DNA of 64,000 nucleotides. Source: Liolophura sinensis. Taxonomy: Eukaryota > Mollusca > Polyplacophora > Chitonida > Chitonidae. A program made the translations under genes and the position numbers. The DNA is taken from the NCBI RefSeq assembly GCF_032854445.1, contig NC_088296.1, forward strand, positions 6,501,435 through 6,565,434. Reading direction: 5' to 3'. The notes under the pieces are model-generated. The model worked only from the letters and a program-made list of their open reading frames with translations. It did no database searches and had not been told where the DNA came from. Of the stretch, positions 24,013-36,602 are shown piece after piece (the first letter of the stretch is position 1; each line of letters starts with the position of its first letter).

Positions 24013-24189
24013 ATGGCTATTTTTTACACTCATGTATCTTCATATAGTAACATTTAAGTAATTGGATCCGTGACGGGGTGTACCCATACACAATCATCAT
24101 GGACATAAACATTCGTGATTTTATTCAAATCAGATAACAGACGATTAATTAATGCTATTGCAACTGACTAATCAAAATGCAAATTTTTA

Positions 24190-24370
24190 AATTATAATTA
24201 AAGACATACAACATAGAGAGTAAAACCAGAAAAGCGACGACAGTGTGATAGCTGGCAAGTGGCCACACGTAACCGGTTAAATAGAGCCCCTTGTCAATTG
24301 ACCTCAGTAAGGGTTTTATTCTAACTGTTCATGTAAATGCATAAATAGTAATAATTTACAACCGCAATTT
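24190..24370 (-). repeat. Family A copy
   Basis: Plus-strand blocks gagagtaaaaccagaaaagc, acgacagtgtgatagctggc, cacgtaaccggtt and agggttttattctaactgtt are the reverse complement of the family consensus. Confidence 0.85.
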
Positions 24371-24754
24371 TAATACTTTTAAAAGCGTTTAATACTAACA
24401 GAGAAAGAAATACAGGCACAGTGTACAGCAGACTCTCTGGTCAGGATTTTTGTATTTAGCATTCTGGTTAATATTCTTCATGACGGCTTGAAACACCAAT
24501 CCAATAAAATAAATCAAATTTTAACGACATCTGAACTGACCAAAACAGAAGGCATTTGCCTCTTTCCTGTGACCGAAGTCGTGGTGACTTTCTTTCAATT
24601 TTGAGAAACGGAGGCGTCGTAATATTCATCGCGTGACCAATCACGTCAGATACCTTTGACGATAATGTATATTCGTCTGCCACACTGCGTGGATTGGTTT
24701 AATTATTTTTGATATGTGGAGTAATACAAAACTATATACTTTTTTAATGTTTCA

Positions 24755-25005
24755 TTTATGTATCTACTTATGTATTTATCTATTTATTTATTTGTGCATT
24801 TATTTATGCATTTATTTATTTATTCAAAAATATTTCACGTTTTCGACGGTGGCCATCGTTATAGTGGGAGGAAACCGGGCATAGCTCGGTGGAAACCCTC
24901 GGCCATCCGAATGTTGCTGAGAAACCCTTCCACGCATGACTGGAGAGGAAGCCAACACAAGGTGGACTCGAACTCACAGAGATAGCTCTGGTGACAGGCT
25001 ACTTT
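24755..25005 (-). mobile_element. SINE-A, diverged copy
   Basis: Reverse complement of the SINE-A core and box B region (ggtggactcgaactcacaga), with an A/T-rich tail expansion (tattt repeats at 24755-24830). The tRNA-like head is decayed. Confidence 0.8.
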
Positions 25006-25529
25006 AAAATATAAATATGTCATATGTATAATGAGTATAAATGCCAGGTTAGTTATAATATCTGTCGTATTATTGACCCAGATTGTCACTTTTAAGCACG
25101 TATTACAAAATCGAGCAGCAGCAGGTTTTGACTTTTAGACAAATGTATGCAAATTTCTGCTATCAGTGAAGGTATAAGCCTTGTTTGGTTAAAGACAGGC
25201 TGAGCTAGTAAGTCTATGGTATGTTTCAAGAACCTTTGGATACAATGGATTTGTTTTTTAATTTGTAAAAGTATTTTGTAAAACCAAAAAAAAAACTCTA
25301 TATTTCACTCTGAAATGTATGTAATTTGGTGCAAACTGTGAGCCTTTTCACTTTCTCAACTTGAGACACAAATTTAGGTTGCTTTTTCTTCATTTTGTAA
25401 AACCTATGGACATTAATTTTTATATGGAAAGAGAACACGTCCTCTTGAAAAATCAATCTTTTCTTCTGTTCATAAGCCAATAAAATTCAATAGATTCAAT
25501 ATATGTACACTTGGCTTTTTAGGATTTAT

Positions 25530-25634
25530 TCAGTACATAGCGAAGCACTGGGACAAATGCTTCTGTTCAGATCCGTGTGTTCCCGTGCTGTCTGTAGCAA
25601 TTTCCCCTAAGAGCTCGCCGATAATCGTCTCCAT
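25530..25634 (-). CDS. Possible small ORF or first exon at a YY1-like start
   Basis: On the minus strand the ATG lies in cgcaagATGGag, a YY1-like start context. The frame reads METIIGELLGEIATDSTG and ends after 34 codons at 25530. The region 25540-25740 is GC-richer than its surroundings. The family is not recognised. A longer frame from 25739 also covers it. Confidence 0.2.
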   Translation of the reverse strand: METIIGELLGEIATDSTGTHGSEQKHLSQCFAMY

Positions 25635-26227
25635 CTTGCGTGACTCAGCTCTTTTGCTCTCGCGATGATCACGTTGTTGCGTGGCTTCACGAGATCGTCT
25701 TGTCAAGGTTCTATCGCACAGACGAACCCACTCTGACAATTAACCTCTGTAAACCCCCCACTTATATCGGTCCCCTTGCCCATTATCACCTTTTAATGCC
25801 AGCACTAAGCGAGTACAAGGCGCTCGACCACGTTTGCCTGGTAGTGCAAAATGGGTTATTCCCGCCTGCCACACTTTTATCGCTAACTGAATTATGGGTA
25901 ATGACCGAATTTAATCGCCATATCACTCCGCCTATGACAGTTCACCACCCGTCTATGAGCGAGTTATTTATATGTTGGGGCGGGAGAGTGGGGAAGGGGT
26001 GTCGTTGGCACGCTCTTAGGATACGAGGGATATGGGAGTACGTTTACTGTGACATTACATTCGTCCGAGCTCTGCCAAATGATTGCTTTAATTGCACTTT
26101 TTGGGGTCTCTCTCCCACTGCGTATTCTCTGTCTACGCATCGAAGCGAAACTCGTAAGCAAGCCGTCAGCGATCTGGGTAATTTGCGCTTCGGATGAACA
26201 AATCGCGATATCAATTTCAAAAGACAA

Positions 26228-26460
26228 AGTCATGAAAAACTAAGAACTCGGAAAGTAATGACAGGATTCGTGCAAAGAGAAATAATCATCACTTTTCATT
26301 GACAACGGATAAATCCACGGACTGTTCTAGGCGAATGAATAAAATCAGTATTCAAATCGTGTACCTTGCTAAGTTCTGGTTAATGCATTACAGTTGCTCC
26401 TTGATTGGAACTATGTCCAACGGTGGCGATCTTATTCAACACGATGAAAAGAGCGTCCCT
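26228..26460 (+). repeat. Family B copy
   Basis: Blocks gtgcaaagagaaataatcat, ctaggcgaatgaataaaatc, agtattcaaatcgtgtacct and tattcaacacgatgaaaaga match, in order, the copy at 34.8-35.0 kb. Confidence 0.75.
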
Positions 26461-28782
26461 GGCCCCGCGTTAAGCGGAATAGGGAACTTGCAAATCTCCA
26501 GGACGGCCCAAAGCCGAGACCTCATTTGTTCTTTCCTTTATTTTATGACAATTATACGTGTGTACGTGTGCCCATAAAACGTATATGACGTACACACGCA
26601 TTGTAACATCACACAAGAAAACGATGCGTTCTACTGTCAATAGGAGACTCGAGCACGAGCTACACAAAAGGTCCAAAGGACACTGGAACGCATCGTGTAG
26701 TTTGTCCTCTAGTCTCCCATCAGACTCAGTTAAGAAGCAGTGTGCCAGAGATTCTTGACCCTCCATATTTACTTACACGAGATCAGATATTTACTGATCG
26801 GAGATCTGCGCTCCTATAGCTGGAAAATCCCTATGTCGTGGGGGTAACAGTCACTGGTATCACTGACCGTCATACAGAACTTATTACAGTAATACTTACG
26901 CATGGGATCAATGGTAAATGTGTCGATCGCGATCCAGGGTCTCTTAACATGACAGTGTGAATTTGGCTTCATTTCCTGGGAGTTATTCTACCATCTTCAT
27001 CACATCTAGGGTAAAAGTTTGTTAAACTGTAATAGTCAGGATTGACCATACAGGTGAAATAGACCAAGTTCTCATAACATATGTTGAAAAATACGGAAAT
27101 ACGGCTGAGGTAGCTCTGAATAGATTGGAGCCTGATATTGCATAAATAATTCCTCGTTGCTGTTGTAGAGGCTGGTCTGTCATTGTGGGAGAACTGACAG
27201 AAAATTGGTGGGTAGACCCATCCGTTTTACGATGTGAACGAGTATTTCGACGAGTATATGAACGAGTATTTGAAACCTCGACAGCGAGTGTCACATTTAG
27301 GTGAATATTAGGTTATATGTCACTGTTTTTCACCATACTATGAGCATTTAGAAAAAAAAGTGTACTTTATGAAGACTAGTACATAACTGAAGATATAATC
27401 CAAGATGCTGCACAAGATTACTTCAGCAGTCTGATGATATAGTGTATCAGTGTATCTGGTCATAAGAAGGGAGAATATGATATCACAGTTCTGTATTTTG
27501 AGGATGTTCAGGCAGTAAATTTTTCCATGACGTACCATTCAAAACTGTAGACTCTACTCTTAATGAGACGTCGTTGCGATGAGGTGGATACGGAACGTTT
27601 GACATCAATAAAATGACGTCAGTATCCTGCTGCCGAGCGTTTGTCGGGTCGTCTTTGTGTGTGTGCCGCTCGGTTTAACTTCAATACATTCCACTGGTGA
27701 CGCCACTAGTCATGGCCCAGATGACGTTATAGCATTCCTTCAGTGACATCATAATTCACGGCCAAGATAATTTTAATGTCCTTTCTACTCTTCTTGTAAA
27801 AAGATAATTTGTTTTTGGGGACAACCACTGGTTCAGTACTACCCTTCACACCTTTCTGATAATATCTGATTAAAGATTAAAAAATAAATAAACATACATT
27901 CACGATTGTTCTCCTTTGCTATGTTAAACATCTTAAACTATTAAGAGTTCGCACATTATGGAAATTAAGTTAACAGGACTGTGGAACGGTTTCCGGCGTT
28001 TCTTTCATGACTATGTATTATTGCGCACCTAATAATGACGCATGCTCATAAACTCTCTTCGCCCGCGATTTACGACGTCATGTAAAAACATAGTGTCACT
28101 TTACGATTGTCGTGCTGTGGAAGCAGCCATAAATTGTTTCTTCTCAGCGAGGGTTGCAGGCAATCAATAAGCGATAACCTCGAGGTACTTTATGACAAAC
28201 GTGTCTTATAGTAAAAGTAATGCAATACAAAGCAAAAAGAGGCCTCTGGGCTTTCTGGAGAAAGGAATCAAGTAGCTTTTGTTGCCGGCTTTGCTTATAT
28301 AGCCAAAGTGGGGTATTCATACAGGCCTTCAGGGTAGTACATAACACCGTAAGTTCTTAAATATGTTTTAACACATGTGTATCACCAGATTTAGCATGTC
28401 TGGTCTTCATTGCGGTAGCCATATCGATCAATATTTAGCTATACTTTTATGCCCATACCTCCACATGTTTATCGTTATTTCATATTCATTTCGTGTGATC
28501 GAACAGTATCTCATGGAAATTTCCTCGCTCAGAACATGTACTTCTGGGCTCGTCTTTATCACGTAGCTTAAAACGAAAGTCGTAAATTGCAAGGAAAGAA
28601 TTCAAATGGTGGTCTGAACAGTGTTCTACCGCAAAGAATCATTGCACAAATTTTTCACTTACAAAAACTTCCTACAGTAAAACATTTCAGTTGTAGCTGT
28701 ATTTGAATTTTTGAATGAAGTCTGAACACGATGGGTAAGGACGGGCCGAGGACGTCTGGTGAAACTTAGACCTAAATTTGTA
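26461..28782. other. No gene seen
   Basis: Mostly unique sequence with short ORFs (up to 98 codons) and no splice-bounded exon that I could support. Palindromic tgacgtca occurs near 27614. Confidence 0.35.
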
Positions 28783-29370
28783 TTTAATTGCGAATAAGCA
28801 TTCCCGAGGGCTGGTCCCTTTGCATTGTTTGAATATGATTGTATATTAAATGTAATGACAACACAGCCCTTTGAGTAATTCTAGACAAGTGATTTCTAAT
28901 GAACTGCAACTAACACCACTGCATTGGTTCACGTAATTCCCCTTAAGCCAAAGAGCTGTTGGGGTGGGGGTGGGGGGCGTGTAAATTGCTACTATTTAAT
29001 TATTTACATGAACACTCAGAATAAAACCTAACGGAGGTAAATTGACAAGTGACCGTATTTCACCGGTTAGGTTTGACCGTATTTCAGCGATTACGCGTGC
29101 CAGTTATAACATTGTCGTCGCTGCTCTGGTTTTACTCTCCATGCTGTATGTCTATCACACTGTCGTCACTGATCTGGTTTTACTCTCCATGCTGTACGTC
29201 TATCACACTGTCGTCACTGATCTGGTTTTACTCTCCATGCTGTACGTCTATCACACTGTCGTCACTGCTCTGGTTTTTCTCTCCATGCTGTACGTCTATC
29301 ACACTGTCGTCACTGATCTGGTTTCACTCTCTATGCTGTATGTCTTAATTATTTTCTTTTCCTGCATAAA
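28783..29370 (+). repeat. Family A, near full-length, carrying a 48-bp expansion
   Basis: Contains the 5' blocks (gaataagcattcccgagggc, tttgagtaattctagacaag), the G-rich patch before gcgtgtaaattgctactatt, the middle (aataaaacctaacggaggta) and the 3' region. The 3' region is expanded into the tandem array listed next. Confidence 0.85.
29110..29345. repeat. 48-bp tandem array inside Family A, about 4.8 copies
   Basis: The unit is ctggttttactctccatgct followed by gtacgtctatcacactgtcg and tcactgat. Single-copy Family A elements have the same sequence once (ctatcacactgtcgtcgctg, ctctggttttact), so the array grew from the element's own 3' part. The frames here (99 and 128 codons) are by-products. 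Confidence 0.92.
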
Positions 29371-29387
29371 CCAAAATTCTGCTGATG

Positions 29388-29705
29388 AACTAAGCATCCC
29401 AGAGGCCTGGTTCCTTTGCATGTTTTAAGGTTATTGCATGTTGAAGATGATGCATGACAACACTGCATTTTGAGTAATTCTAGACCAGTGACGTCCTATA
29501 AATAGCATCTAACATCGCTGCATATGTTTACCTAATTCTCCATTAGCCATGGTGATTGTGGAGGGGGGGGGGGGGGGAATTGCTGCTATTTAGGCATTTA
29601 CATGAACTGTTAGAATAAAACCCTTACTGGAATAAATTGACAAGAGGACCATTGGTCAATTCTCACACTATCGTGACTACTCTGTTTTTGCTTTTATAAG
29701 ACTTT
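29388..29705 (+). repeat. Family A copy with a 15-G run
   Basis: Starts actaagcatcccagaggcct, with tttgagtaattctagaccag, a pure G run at 29563-29577 in the family's G-rich patch, then gaataaaacccttactggaa. It ends diverged. Confidence 0.8.
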
Positions 29706-29856
29706 TAAGTCTTTTATATTACCCAGCAGTCAACCTAAATGCGTCTCTCCGACCAGCCAAATAAGCCCTATACTCTGTGGTGCGCCATCTTAATCTCGGT
29801 GTATACCTCCCTATTTCAGATCTCAATCGAACAGAGTAATACGACTCGGTCATAGT

Positions 29857-30105
29857 GTGTAATATGCTACTTTTTAAGCATTTTCATGAACAGTTAGAAT
29901 AAAACCCTAACTGGGGTAAATTGACACGAGGCCGAATTTCACCGGTTACGTGTGATCATTTGCCAACTATCACACTGTCGTCGCTTCTCTTTGTGTTGTA
30001 TCCGTATTTCACCAGTTACGTGTGACCATTTGCCAACTGTCACACTGTCGTCGTTACTCTGATTTTACCCTCTATGCTCTACATCTTTAATTATTTTGCT
30101 TGACG
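29857..30105 (+). repeat. Family A 3' half with internal duplication
   Basis: gttagaataaaaccctaact, then gaatttcaccggttacgtgt and actatcacactgtcgtcgct. The segment from ttcaccRgttacgtgtgaYc to cactgtcgtcg occurs twice about 65 bp apart. Confidence 0.82.
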
Positions 30106-30741
30106 CATTACAGAGAAAAACCAAGAACAATAATTCTCTACCACAAGCAAGCTTCCTTCATGACAGGCCTGCCACCGGCCGCACGCTGCTAAATAGCAAT
30201 CATCTCATTTTGTCATATCCGGCACGAAATCCAAGTTAAACTCTAAAATCAACAGTCAACATACGATCTCAGTACTATGACGTTCCGCTGAGGCCGTGTT
30301 GTATATATATTAGCACTGGAATCAAGGTTCAACGTCTGCATATACATGTAATATACCCTATACGGCCCCTGTTTCGGAGATGGCAAGAGCTAATTCCCTA
30401 CCATTTTGCATCACGTTCTTGTTCAGTGCAAATGAACCCAACATGCTTTAACACCGAGACGGCCAAGATAAATTATCGTAACCGGACACGGATTTATAGA
30501 AAGTCACAATGACGATGAAGTACTTATGGAGTATGAGAATAGAAGGTCTGATCATTATGGCATCTTATCACGAAGAATCCACTGTTGTCCTTGGATATTA
30601 GACTGTTAAATGCCAAGAATCTAATATTAGGCCTAACACTCAAGTAGATTAATCATCTTTGTTTAAGCTTTAAATTGTTGATTAAACTATTCACTAACAC
30701 TTTTCATTTATCACTTTTAGTAACAAATTAAAACGAAATTC
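30106..30741. other. No gene seen
   Basis: Unique sequence. No repeat or coding signal noted. Confidence 0.35.
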
Positions 30742-30966
30742 AGACGTTATGGTATATTCATACAACGTTGTGATATATTCGCAAAACGTTACGGTATGTT
30801 TATATGACGTTGCTGTATATTCACACGACGTTATGGTATATTTTCACGACGTAATACTTTATTCACACGACATTGTGGTATATTCGCACGAAGTTGTGCA
30901 GTATTCACAGTACGTTATGGTATATGCACATTGCGCTCTGGTATGTTCACACGACGTTATGGTATA
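30742..30966. repeat. 21-bp minisatellite, about 11 copies
   Basis: The unit is gacgttatggtatattcaca+c, with substitutions in most copies. It is open in the plus frame as a 7-residue repeat (VYSHDVM). It directly abuts the SINE that follows. Confidence 0.9.
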
Positions 30967-31166
30967 TGGTTTCCCTTTTGCTACGGTGGCCAGCGTAATG
31001 GTGCAAGAAAACAGGACAGAACCCGAAAAAAAGTCCCACAAAAATCCGCAGGTTGCTACTAAAAACCTTTCCACATACGATTGGAGAGGAAACCAGCATG
31101 AACTGGACTTGAACTCACTGAGGACAGGCCCCTGAGTCATAGTGCTGCGCCTACTGGTAACCAGTT
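30967..31166 (-). mobile_element. SINE-A, diverged copy
   Basis: Plus-strand blocks tacggtggccagcgtaatgg, aaaatccgcaggttgctact and ggacttgaactcactgagga are the complement of SINE-A core and box B. The 3' tail is replaced by the 21-bp array. Confidence 0.8.
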
Positions 31167-32611
31167 TATTTTAAAGCTTTTGTACACATGGAACAACATG
31201 GAATATATTAATGATCATTTTACAGTAAAACATGACTGCAAGACGTAAAATGATATCCACAGAAAGGCCTATGTGGACTGACAAAAAGCAGAATATCTCC
31301 CCCCACTCCATCCCCACTGAGTTAACTAACCCGTTAATCACCAGGGACTTATTACTGAATTATTTATCAAAATATTTCGATTAGCATTCACTTGCAAAGT
31401 TAATCTTTGGAATATCAGACCATGCATTATTATACCCTTGGTACGAACCTCTTTGTGTGGAAAAACTTGTCGAATATTTTCAAGAATTATTCAGTCACAT
31501 AGTCAAACAATCATTGTTATCTAGAAAATAATGATTCCATTCAAGGCAGAAACTGAAGCTAAGATTTTCGAGCATTTTTTTTTGTTTTTTGTTTTTTTTT
31601 GCAAAATGACGGATTTAATTTCCGTTTGATAAAACTCATGGCAATTGTTATGGTAAGTTTAGGCAACTTATGTCAGTCTTTCACTTGTTCAGTTGTTCAG
31701 TCGTGTAGAGTTAGCCAAGCCGTATATCAGTGAATCAATCACCCCACCAGTCAACACTCCTGTAAAGTAATCTATCACAGCCATTATCATTATGATTATG
31801 ACTGATTATGGGTCGCTATTGACTTTCATGATATTCAATATGCATGTTATACCGTCGGATAAAAACAAAATATCACAAATGTCTTGAATACATAAATAAA
31901 GAGTTTTGCTCAAGAAACTTTCAGTGTCACGCGATGGTGGCACGCGAGGTACACAGACACATGCGCAAATCTCAGACTTCCTGCCAGCCTTCATCCTTGT
32001 AGACAAAAACGGAATCGCATTGGCAGCCTAAGGATAAACGTTTGCTTGCTGTCTGCATCTCTAAAGTTTTATTTTTATGTGCAAAATCCAAAAGTATTTT
32101 TATATTCTATCAAAGAAAATGATAAAAATGTTAATCGTAATGAATTATCAGATGTGCGTTCATGACTTTAGAGATAAGCTTCGTGCACTGTCGACGGACA
32201 TTCATTTCATTATATAGCCAAGCAATTGAAATTATTAGGGGTTTCAACTATACTCGTACTCCAGACTATAATTGGTCACTTTCTACGTCTAATGTTCGGG
32301 TAAAATACGTAATGCTATACTATTAAGGTGTTCATGCTTTTAGCACAAATATGGCGTCTGGCTTTTACAACGATTTTGATTAATAACTTAAGATAATGAT
32401 TAAAAGGAATATCATACATAAATAATTGCCTATTCATATAGTGTACATGTAAATTACCGAAGTTGATCACGACAACTACATGGAGATTGTAAATATCACA
32501 CTTTCACCTTAATTCCGAGACAATTTCAGAATTTCTCAGCTGTGAGTGTAATATAACGCCTAAATACCTGTCTTCGTTACTCTAATCCATGACTGACTTG
32601 CTTACATGTTT
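31167..32611. other. No gene seen
   Basis: AT-rich unique sequence with T/G runs near 31575-31605. The ORF at 31806-32006 (-) is unremarkable. Confidence 0.35.
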
Positions 32612-32629
32612 GGGGGGGGGGGGGGGGGG
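32612..32629 (+). repeat. 18-G homopolymer
   Basis: Pure G run on the plus strand, one of three runs of 15 or more in 2 kb-scale surroundings (also 29563-29577 and 34283-34297). Confidence 0.95.
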
Positions 32630-32824
32630 TTGACGGATGCTTAGATGTCTAGAAACTTTTGTAATATATGCATGTGTTCTGACCAATTCTCTAAATGTTT
32701 CGCCAACAAACGCTCGCGTGACAAGCGTTTCATAAGTTCTTAGTGAGATCTTTATTTTTTCCAGGTGAGGTCAAGGGGTTGTATCCAGTATTGTGTTCCG
32801 CTTATTAGATTGTCTCAGTGAAAT

Positions 32825-33215
32825 AAAACATCATTAAGTCTATATATCGAAGCAGACTGTCGTATGCGAGCCGTCAACAAAAATGGACCTTCCAGATCAA
32901 TAATCGCAAGGTTTATTATTACAACAATTCCTCTCCGGCCCTACGTCGAAAGGTCTGTCAGCAGCCTGCGGATGGTCGTCGGTTTCCCCCGGGCTCTGCC
33001 CGGTTTCATTCCACCACAATGCTGGCCGAGGTTGTATAAGTGAAGTATTCTTGAGTACGGCGTAAAACACCAATCAAATAAATTACCAAAACGATATTGA
33101 AGACAAGCCACTTAAGAACTGAGAAAGAGGGACTATATAAAGTACGAAAGTAGGGCGGAATCATGCAAAGAGAAGCAGTGAACAGTTTTCAATGATGTTG
33201 GAAAGGAATGTTGAG
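32825..33215 (+). repeat. Family B copy split by a SINE-A
   Basis: The left part (gccgtcaacaaaaatggacc, agatcaataatcgcaagg) and right part (aagaactgagaaagagggac, tatataaagtacgaaagtag, gcaaagagaagcagtgaaca) flank a SINE at about 32928-33090. The order matches the uninterrupted copy at 47790-48085. Confidence 0.82.
32928..33090 (+). mobile_element. SINE-A inserted in Family B, 5'-truncated
   Basis: Starts in ctctccggccctacg, has the core (cctgcggatggtcgtcggtt), then gtataagtgaagtattcttg and the terminal aaacaccaatcaaataaatt. The target duplication is not clear. Confidence 0.88.
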
Positions 33216-33299
33216 TGATGGCCTAAAACGTTGATCAATTAAATCATTAAATAAATAAATAAACGTTGTCTAAGAAGCTCAATAAGTGGCAGACCACCA

Positions 33300-33815
33300 T
33301 CTTGTGTGCAATTTAGTCAGTTCTTCTGTAACTATAAACCATTCAGTCAGTTCTTCTGTAACTATAAACTATTGTTTAGTTTTTTCTGTAACTATAAACC
33401 ATTCGCTTAGTTCTTCTGTAACTATAAACCATTCACTTAGTTCTTCTGTAACAATAAACCATTCACTTAGTTCATCTGTAACTATAAACCATTCGCTTAG
33501 TTCATCTGTAACTATAAATCATTCACTAAGATCATCTGTAACTATAAACCATTCACTTAGTTGATCTGTAACTATAAACCATTCACTTAGTTCATCTGTA
33601 ACTATAAACCATTCGCTTAGTTCATCTGTAACTATAAACCATTCACTTAGCTCATCTGTACCTAAAAACCATTCACTTAGTTCATCTGTAACTATAAAGC
33701 ATTCACTTAGTTCTTCTGTGACTATAAACCATTCACTTAGTTCATCTGTAACGATAAACCATTCACTTAGTTCATCTGTACTTATAAACCATTCCCTCAT
33801 TTCTTCTGTAAATGT
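33300..33815. repeat. 30-bp minisatellite, 17 copies
   Basis: The unit is attcacttagttcatctgta followed by actataaacc. It is regular, with only substitutions. Frames of 92 (plus) and 104 (minus) codons stay open because of the period. Confidence 0.96.
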
Positions 33816-34264
33816 TTGACCAAATTCCCACAATTTTGCAGTTGGGCTGCACTGACTTCCCCCATATCAAGTTTATGAAAGAAATGTGGTTTGGATGTTG
33901 CATGATTCTTTAAGCAGAATGTCGATTCGAGAGTTAAATAGCTTAGTTTGGAAAAATGATTTTTAATGGAGCCTTTCAGCTGGTTTAGGGGGTCAACTGC
34001 GCTTACCAGCCAGTACAAAGAACGATAACTTTTTGCCGTGACATGTGTGCAAAAGTCAAATGTAGTATTTCGTTCATTGATTTTAACTTCTTACTCTTTG
34101 TAAAAAACGATTAAAGTCGCGGTAACACACATAAGTCGAACAGTAAAACCTATTTATCTTTCTGAACTGATGAAATAAAACCGCAGTATTTAAAAAAAAA
34201 ATTCTAAATGATCAAAAATGATTTCCCGATGGAAGACCACATGTATTTCAGCGTGAAACGTGTG

Positions 34265-34345
34265 TGTTTGGTGTGGGGGGAAGGGGGGGGGGGGGGGCGT
34301 GTAATTTTCTACTTTTTAAGTATTTACATGAACGTCTTTAGTTAT
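34265..34345 (+). repeat. Family A fragment with G runs
   Basis: Runs of six and fifteen G (34275-34280, 34283-34297), then cgtgtaattttctacttttt and tatttacatgaacg, as in the central part of Family A. Confidence 0.7.
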
Positions 34346-34719
34346 ATGCTATAAACCAAATGGAGCTAGCTTTTTTGCATCCTCTTGAGAAATTGGGTTG
34401 AGAAACAATGCTTGATCAGTGCGGCTGTACAACTTTGGATTCTGTCGAGGTTATATATGGTACATGGACTGACACAATCTTTTCCTTTGTCATATAACGT
34501 CAGACACGTATGGTGACATGTGATTATATGGCTTGTTCATGAAATTTATTCCTTTAATGAAGTCCTTAAACGAAAACTGTTGTCATTACAACAGTCTGTA
34601 TTTGGACAATGGACACAAGAGGATGAGCCCACACATTGGACGTTTAGACGCTTAGCACGATGCACTTATAGGCAACACGAATATCTCCGAATTCCTGAAT
34701 GTAACGGACATCGCCTTGT

Positions 34720-34990
34720 TTTGCATTTTGACATACGAATTTATACGAAGGTAATTCGACAAAAGACGTATAACACAAACCACCAAAGAACTAAGAAAGT
34801 ATATAAAGTGTGAAATCAGGCCGGAGTCATGTAAAGAGAAGCGGTGAACAGTTTTCATTGATGTTTGAGGTATGTTCCAGGCGAATGAGCGAAATCAGTA
34901 TTTAAACTGTGTAAGCTGCTGATAAATAAACATGTATCTCAGTTGCGCTTTCACCGCAGCTGTTCATATATCCAAAGTGGTGGGCTAATT
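34720..34990 (+). repeat. Family B copy
   Basis: aaccaccaaagaactaagaa, agtatataaagtgtgaaatc, gtaaagagaagcggtgaaca, gttccaggcgaatgagcgaa and agtatttaaactgtgtaagc give a good view of the 3' half of the family. Confidence 0.82.
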
Positions 34991-36200
34991 CAGCACGATG
35001 AATATACGGTCATAGGGCTCTTTTGTGCGGTTTTCTCATCGCTTATCTGGCGATGAATATTCAACACGAATGTGTAACTTGTTGACATAACCCTGTACCC
35101 TGTATCTCTACACCAGAATTCCGAATTCATGTTCCTTCTCTCCTCTGCCTACCCACCCATTTCCACCCTCAAAGGTCTCATTTACTCAGCACAGCACACC
35201 ACAGTTCCGTTCCTCGCACTGGTTACCCTCTAATATTACGTATACCTGCCGCGTTTTCTCTCCTTACCGCTTCGCTCCTCCCATTCTCCCGTGGTGACCG
35301 CTAGATGAACCCTATGTCTCCCCTCTCCCCCTACACTCACAGACTCTATCGATCGACCGCAGAGCTCGCCATCATCATACCACGCTTTGCCGTTCTGTGG
35401 TATTTCATAGGGCAATTTCTCGCCATCTAAAAATGGCTAGGCCTCTGGCCCGTTTTGTAGCATCACAGCAACGTCTGACGCTAGCTATCTGCGTTTAAAA
35501 GGCAGTAAAGATAATGTGAGATATTAAATGTTGATTTCAACGGTGTACACGTTCGGGCACTTCAATTATTAAATGCACTGAGAAGTAGCGGAAAATTATA
35601 TTGCATTCCGATCTTCAACAAGTTCTTGTGAAAATCCGGAAATAAATCCACACGTCACGGTGGTCTCTGTAATGTTCGCGTTTAATCATTGTCTGAAAGG
35701 CTTACGTTTTATACCTTCCACGAGAAGTTCCCTCCTTGACCGCAGCTCTATATGGCGTTCGCCTTTCTTCTTCAAAACGAGACGTCATCGGGGAAACTCA
35801 GTTCAACCCCAAGCTATTTCGTCTTGTGATCATCGTACACTCGACAGCTGGAATCGACCAATCTCATCCTACAGAAGTCGAATCTAACATCATTGCAAAA
35901 AAATAACACAGCACATCCTAGCATCCTCAGACAACAGATTTTTACGGATGCACAGGGCGTAATACTTCAATATAGAGTTCTCTTTAGCTATTCAGAGTAC
36001 GAAACATTTGGAACGAACATTAATCTGTCACTGAGTAACGCTCAGCGTGTATAAACACATGACCCTTGTTTGCATGATTAATGGGCATTAATTTGCCATC
36101 TTTCATTTACTGTACAGTAAATTGATATCAGCCTTTCCGCTGAGCCAACATATCCGCAGATAAAATTACGTCACTGTGTAGCACCAAAGTATAAATTCAC
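34991..36200. other. No gene seen; pyrimidine-rich stretch
   Basis: 35100-35420 is unusually C/T-rich and GC-richer. A 75-codon plus frame (35660-35887) has no domain or splice support. Confidence 0.35.
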
Positions 36201-36212
36201 TTTGTTCAAGAA

Positions 36213-36602
36213 ATGTCCATCATCAGAACATGCATTTGCGCTGTCTTTTTTGTTTGCAGTTTTACCTCTTTCTTACGGCCGGATCTGTTCACGGCCATAC
36301 ACAGAACACACTTTCCAACTAATGACAATATTCCGAACAACTTTTTTCAACTTACAGCATACACAGAACACGCTTTTCCAATTTATGATAAAAGCCCAAG
36401 CACACTTTCCCGATTCAAGGCAATAGCCAGAACACACTTTTCCAACTCACAACAACACGCAGAACACACTTTTCCACTTCATGGCAATAGCCAGAACACA
36501 TTTCTTAAACTCGTGGCAATAGAGAGAACACACTCTTTCCCACCCCATGACAATAGCCAGGAAACGATTTTTCAAAGCAATGTTAAGAATTCCTGGCGAT
36601 AG
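36213..36602 (+). CDS. Repeat-derived ORF with a signal-peptide-like start
   Basis: 129 codons beginning MSIIRTCICAVFFVCSFTSF, which resembles a signal peptide. The frame then runs into the 32-bp degenerate repeats (residues like ARTHFSN, EHTFPLHGNSQ). A tataaat lies only about 20 bp before the ATG. Most of the frame is explained by the repeat array, so a real secreted protein is unlikely but not excluded. Confidence 0.15.
   Translation: MSIIRTCICAVFFVCSFTSFLRPDLFTAIHRTHFPTNDNIPNNFFQLTAYTEHAFPIYDKSPSTLSRFKAIARTHFSNSQQHAEHTFPLHGNSQNTFLKLVAIERTHSFPPHDNSQETIFQSNVKNSWR

Noticed and set aside
25640-26197. 185-codon plus-strand ORF, the longest outside repeats
   Set aside because: An 89-codon frame overlaps on the other strand, no domain, start context or splice signal was seen, and the length is within chance for 64 kb.
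26782-26822. Minus-strand exon between an acceptor-like ccag and gtaagt
   Set aside because: All three frames in the 41 bp contain a stop.
33286-33833. Paired ORFs of 92 and 104 codons
   Set aside because: Products of the 30-bp array on both strands.
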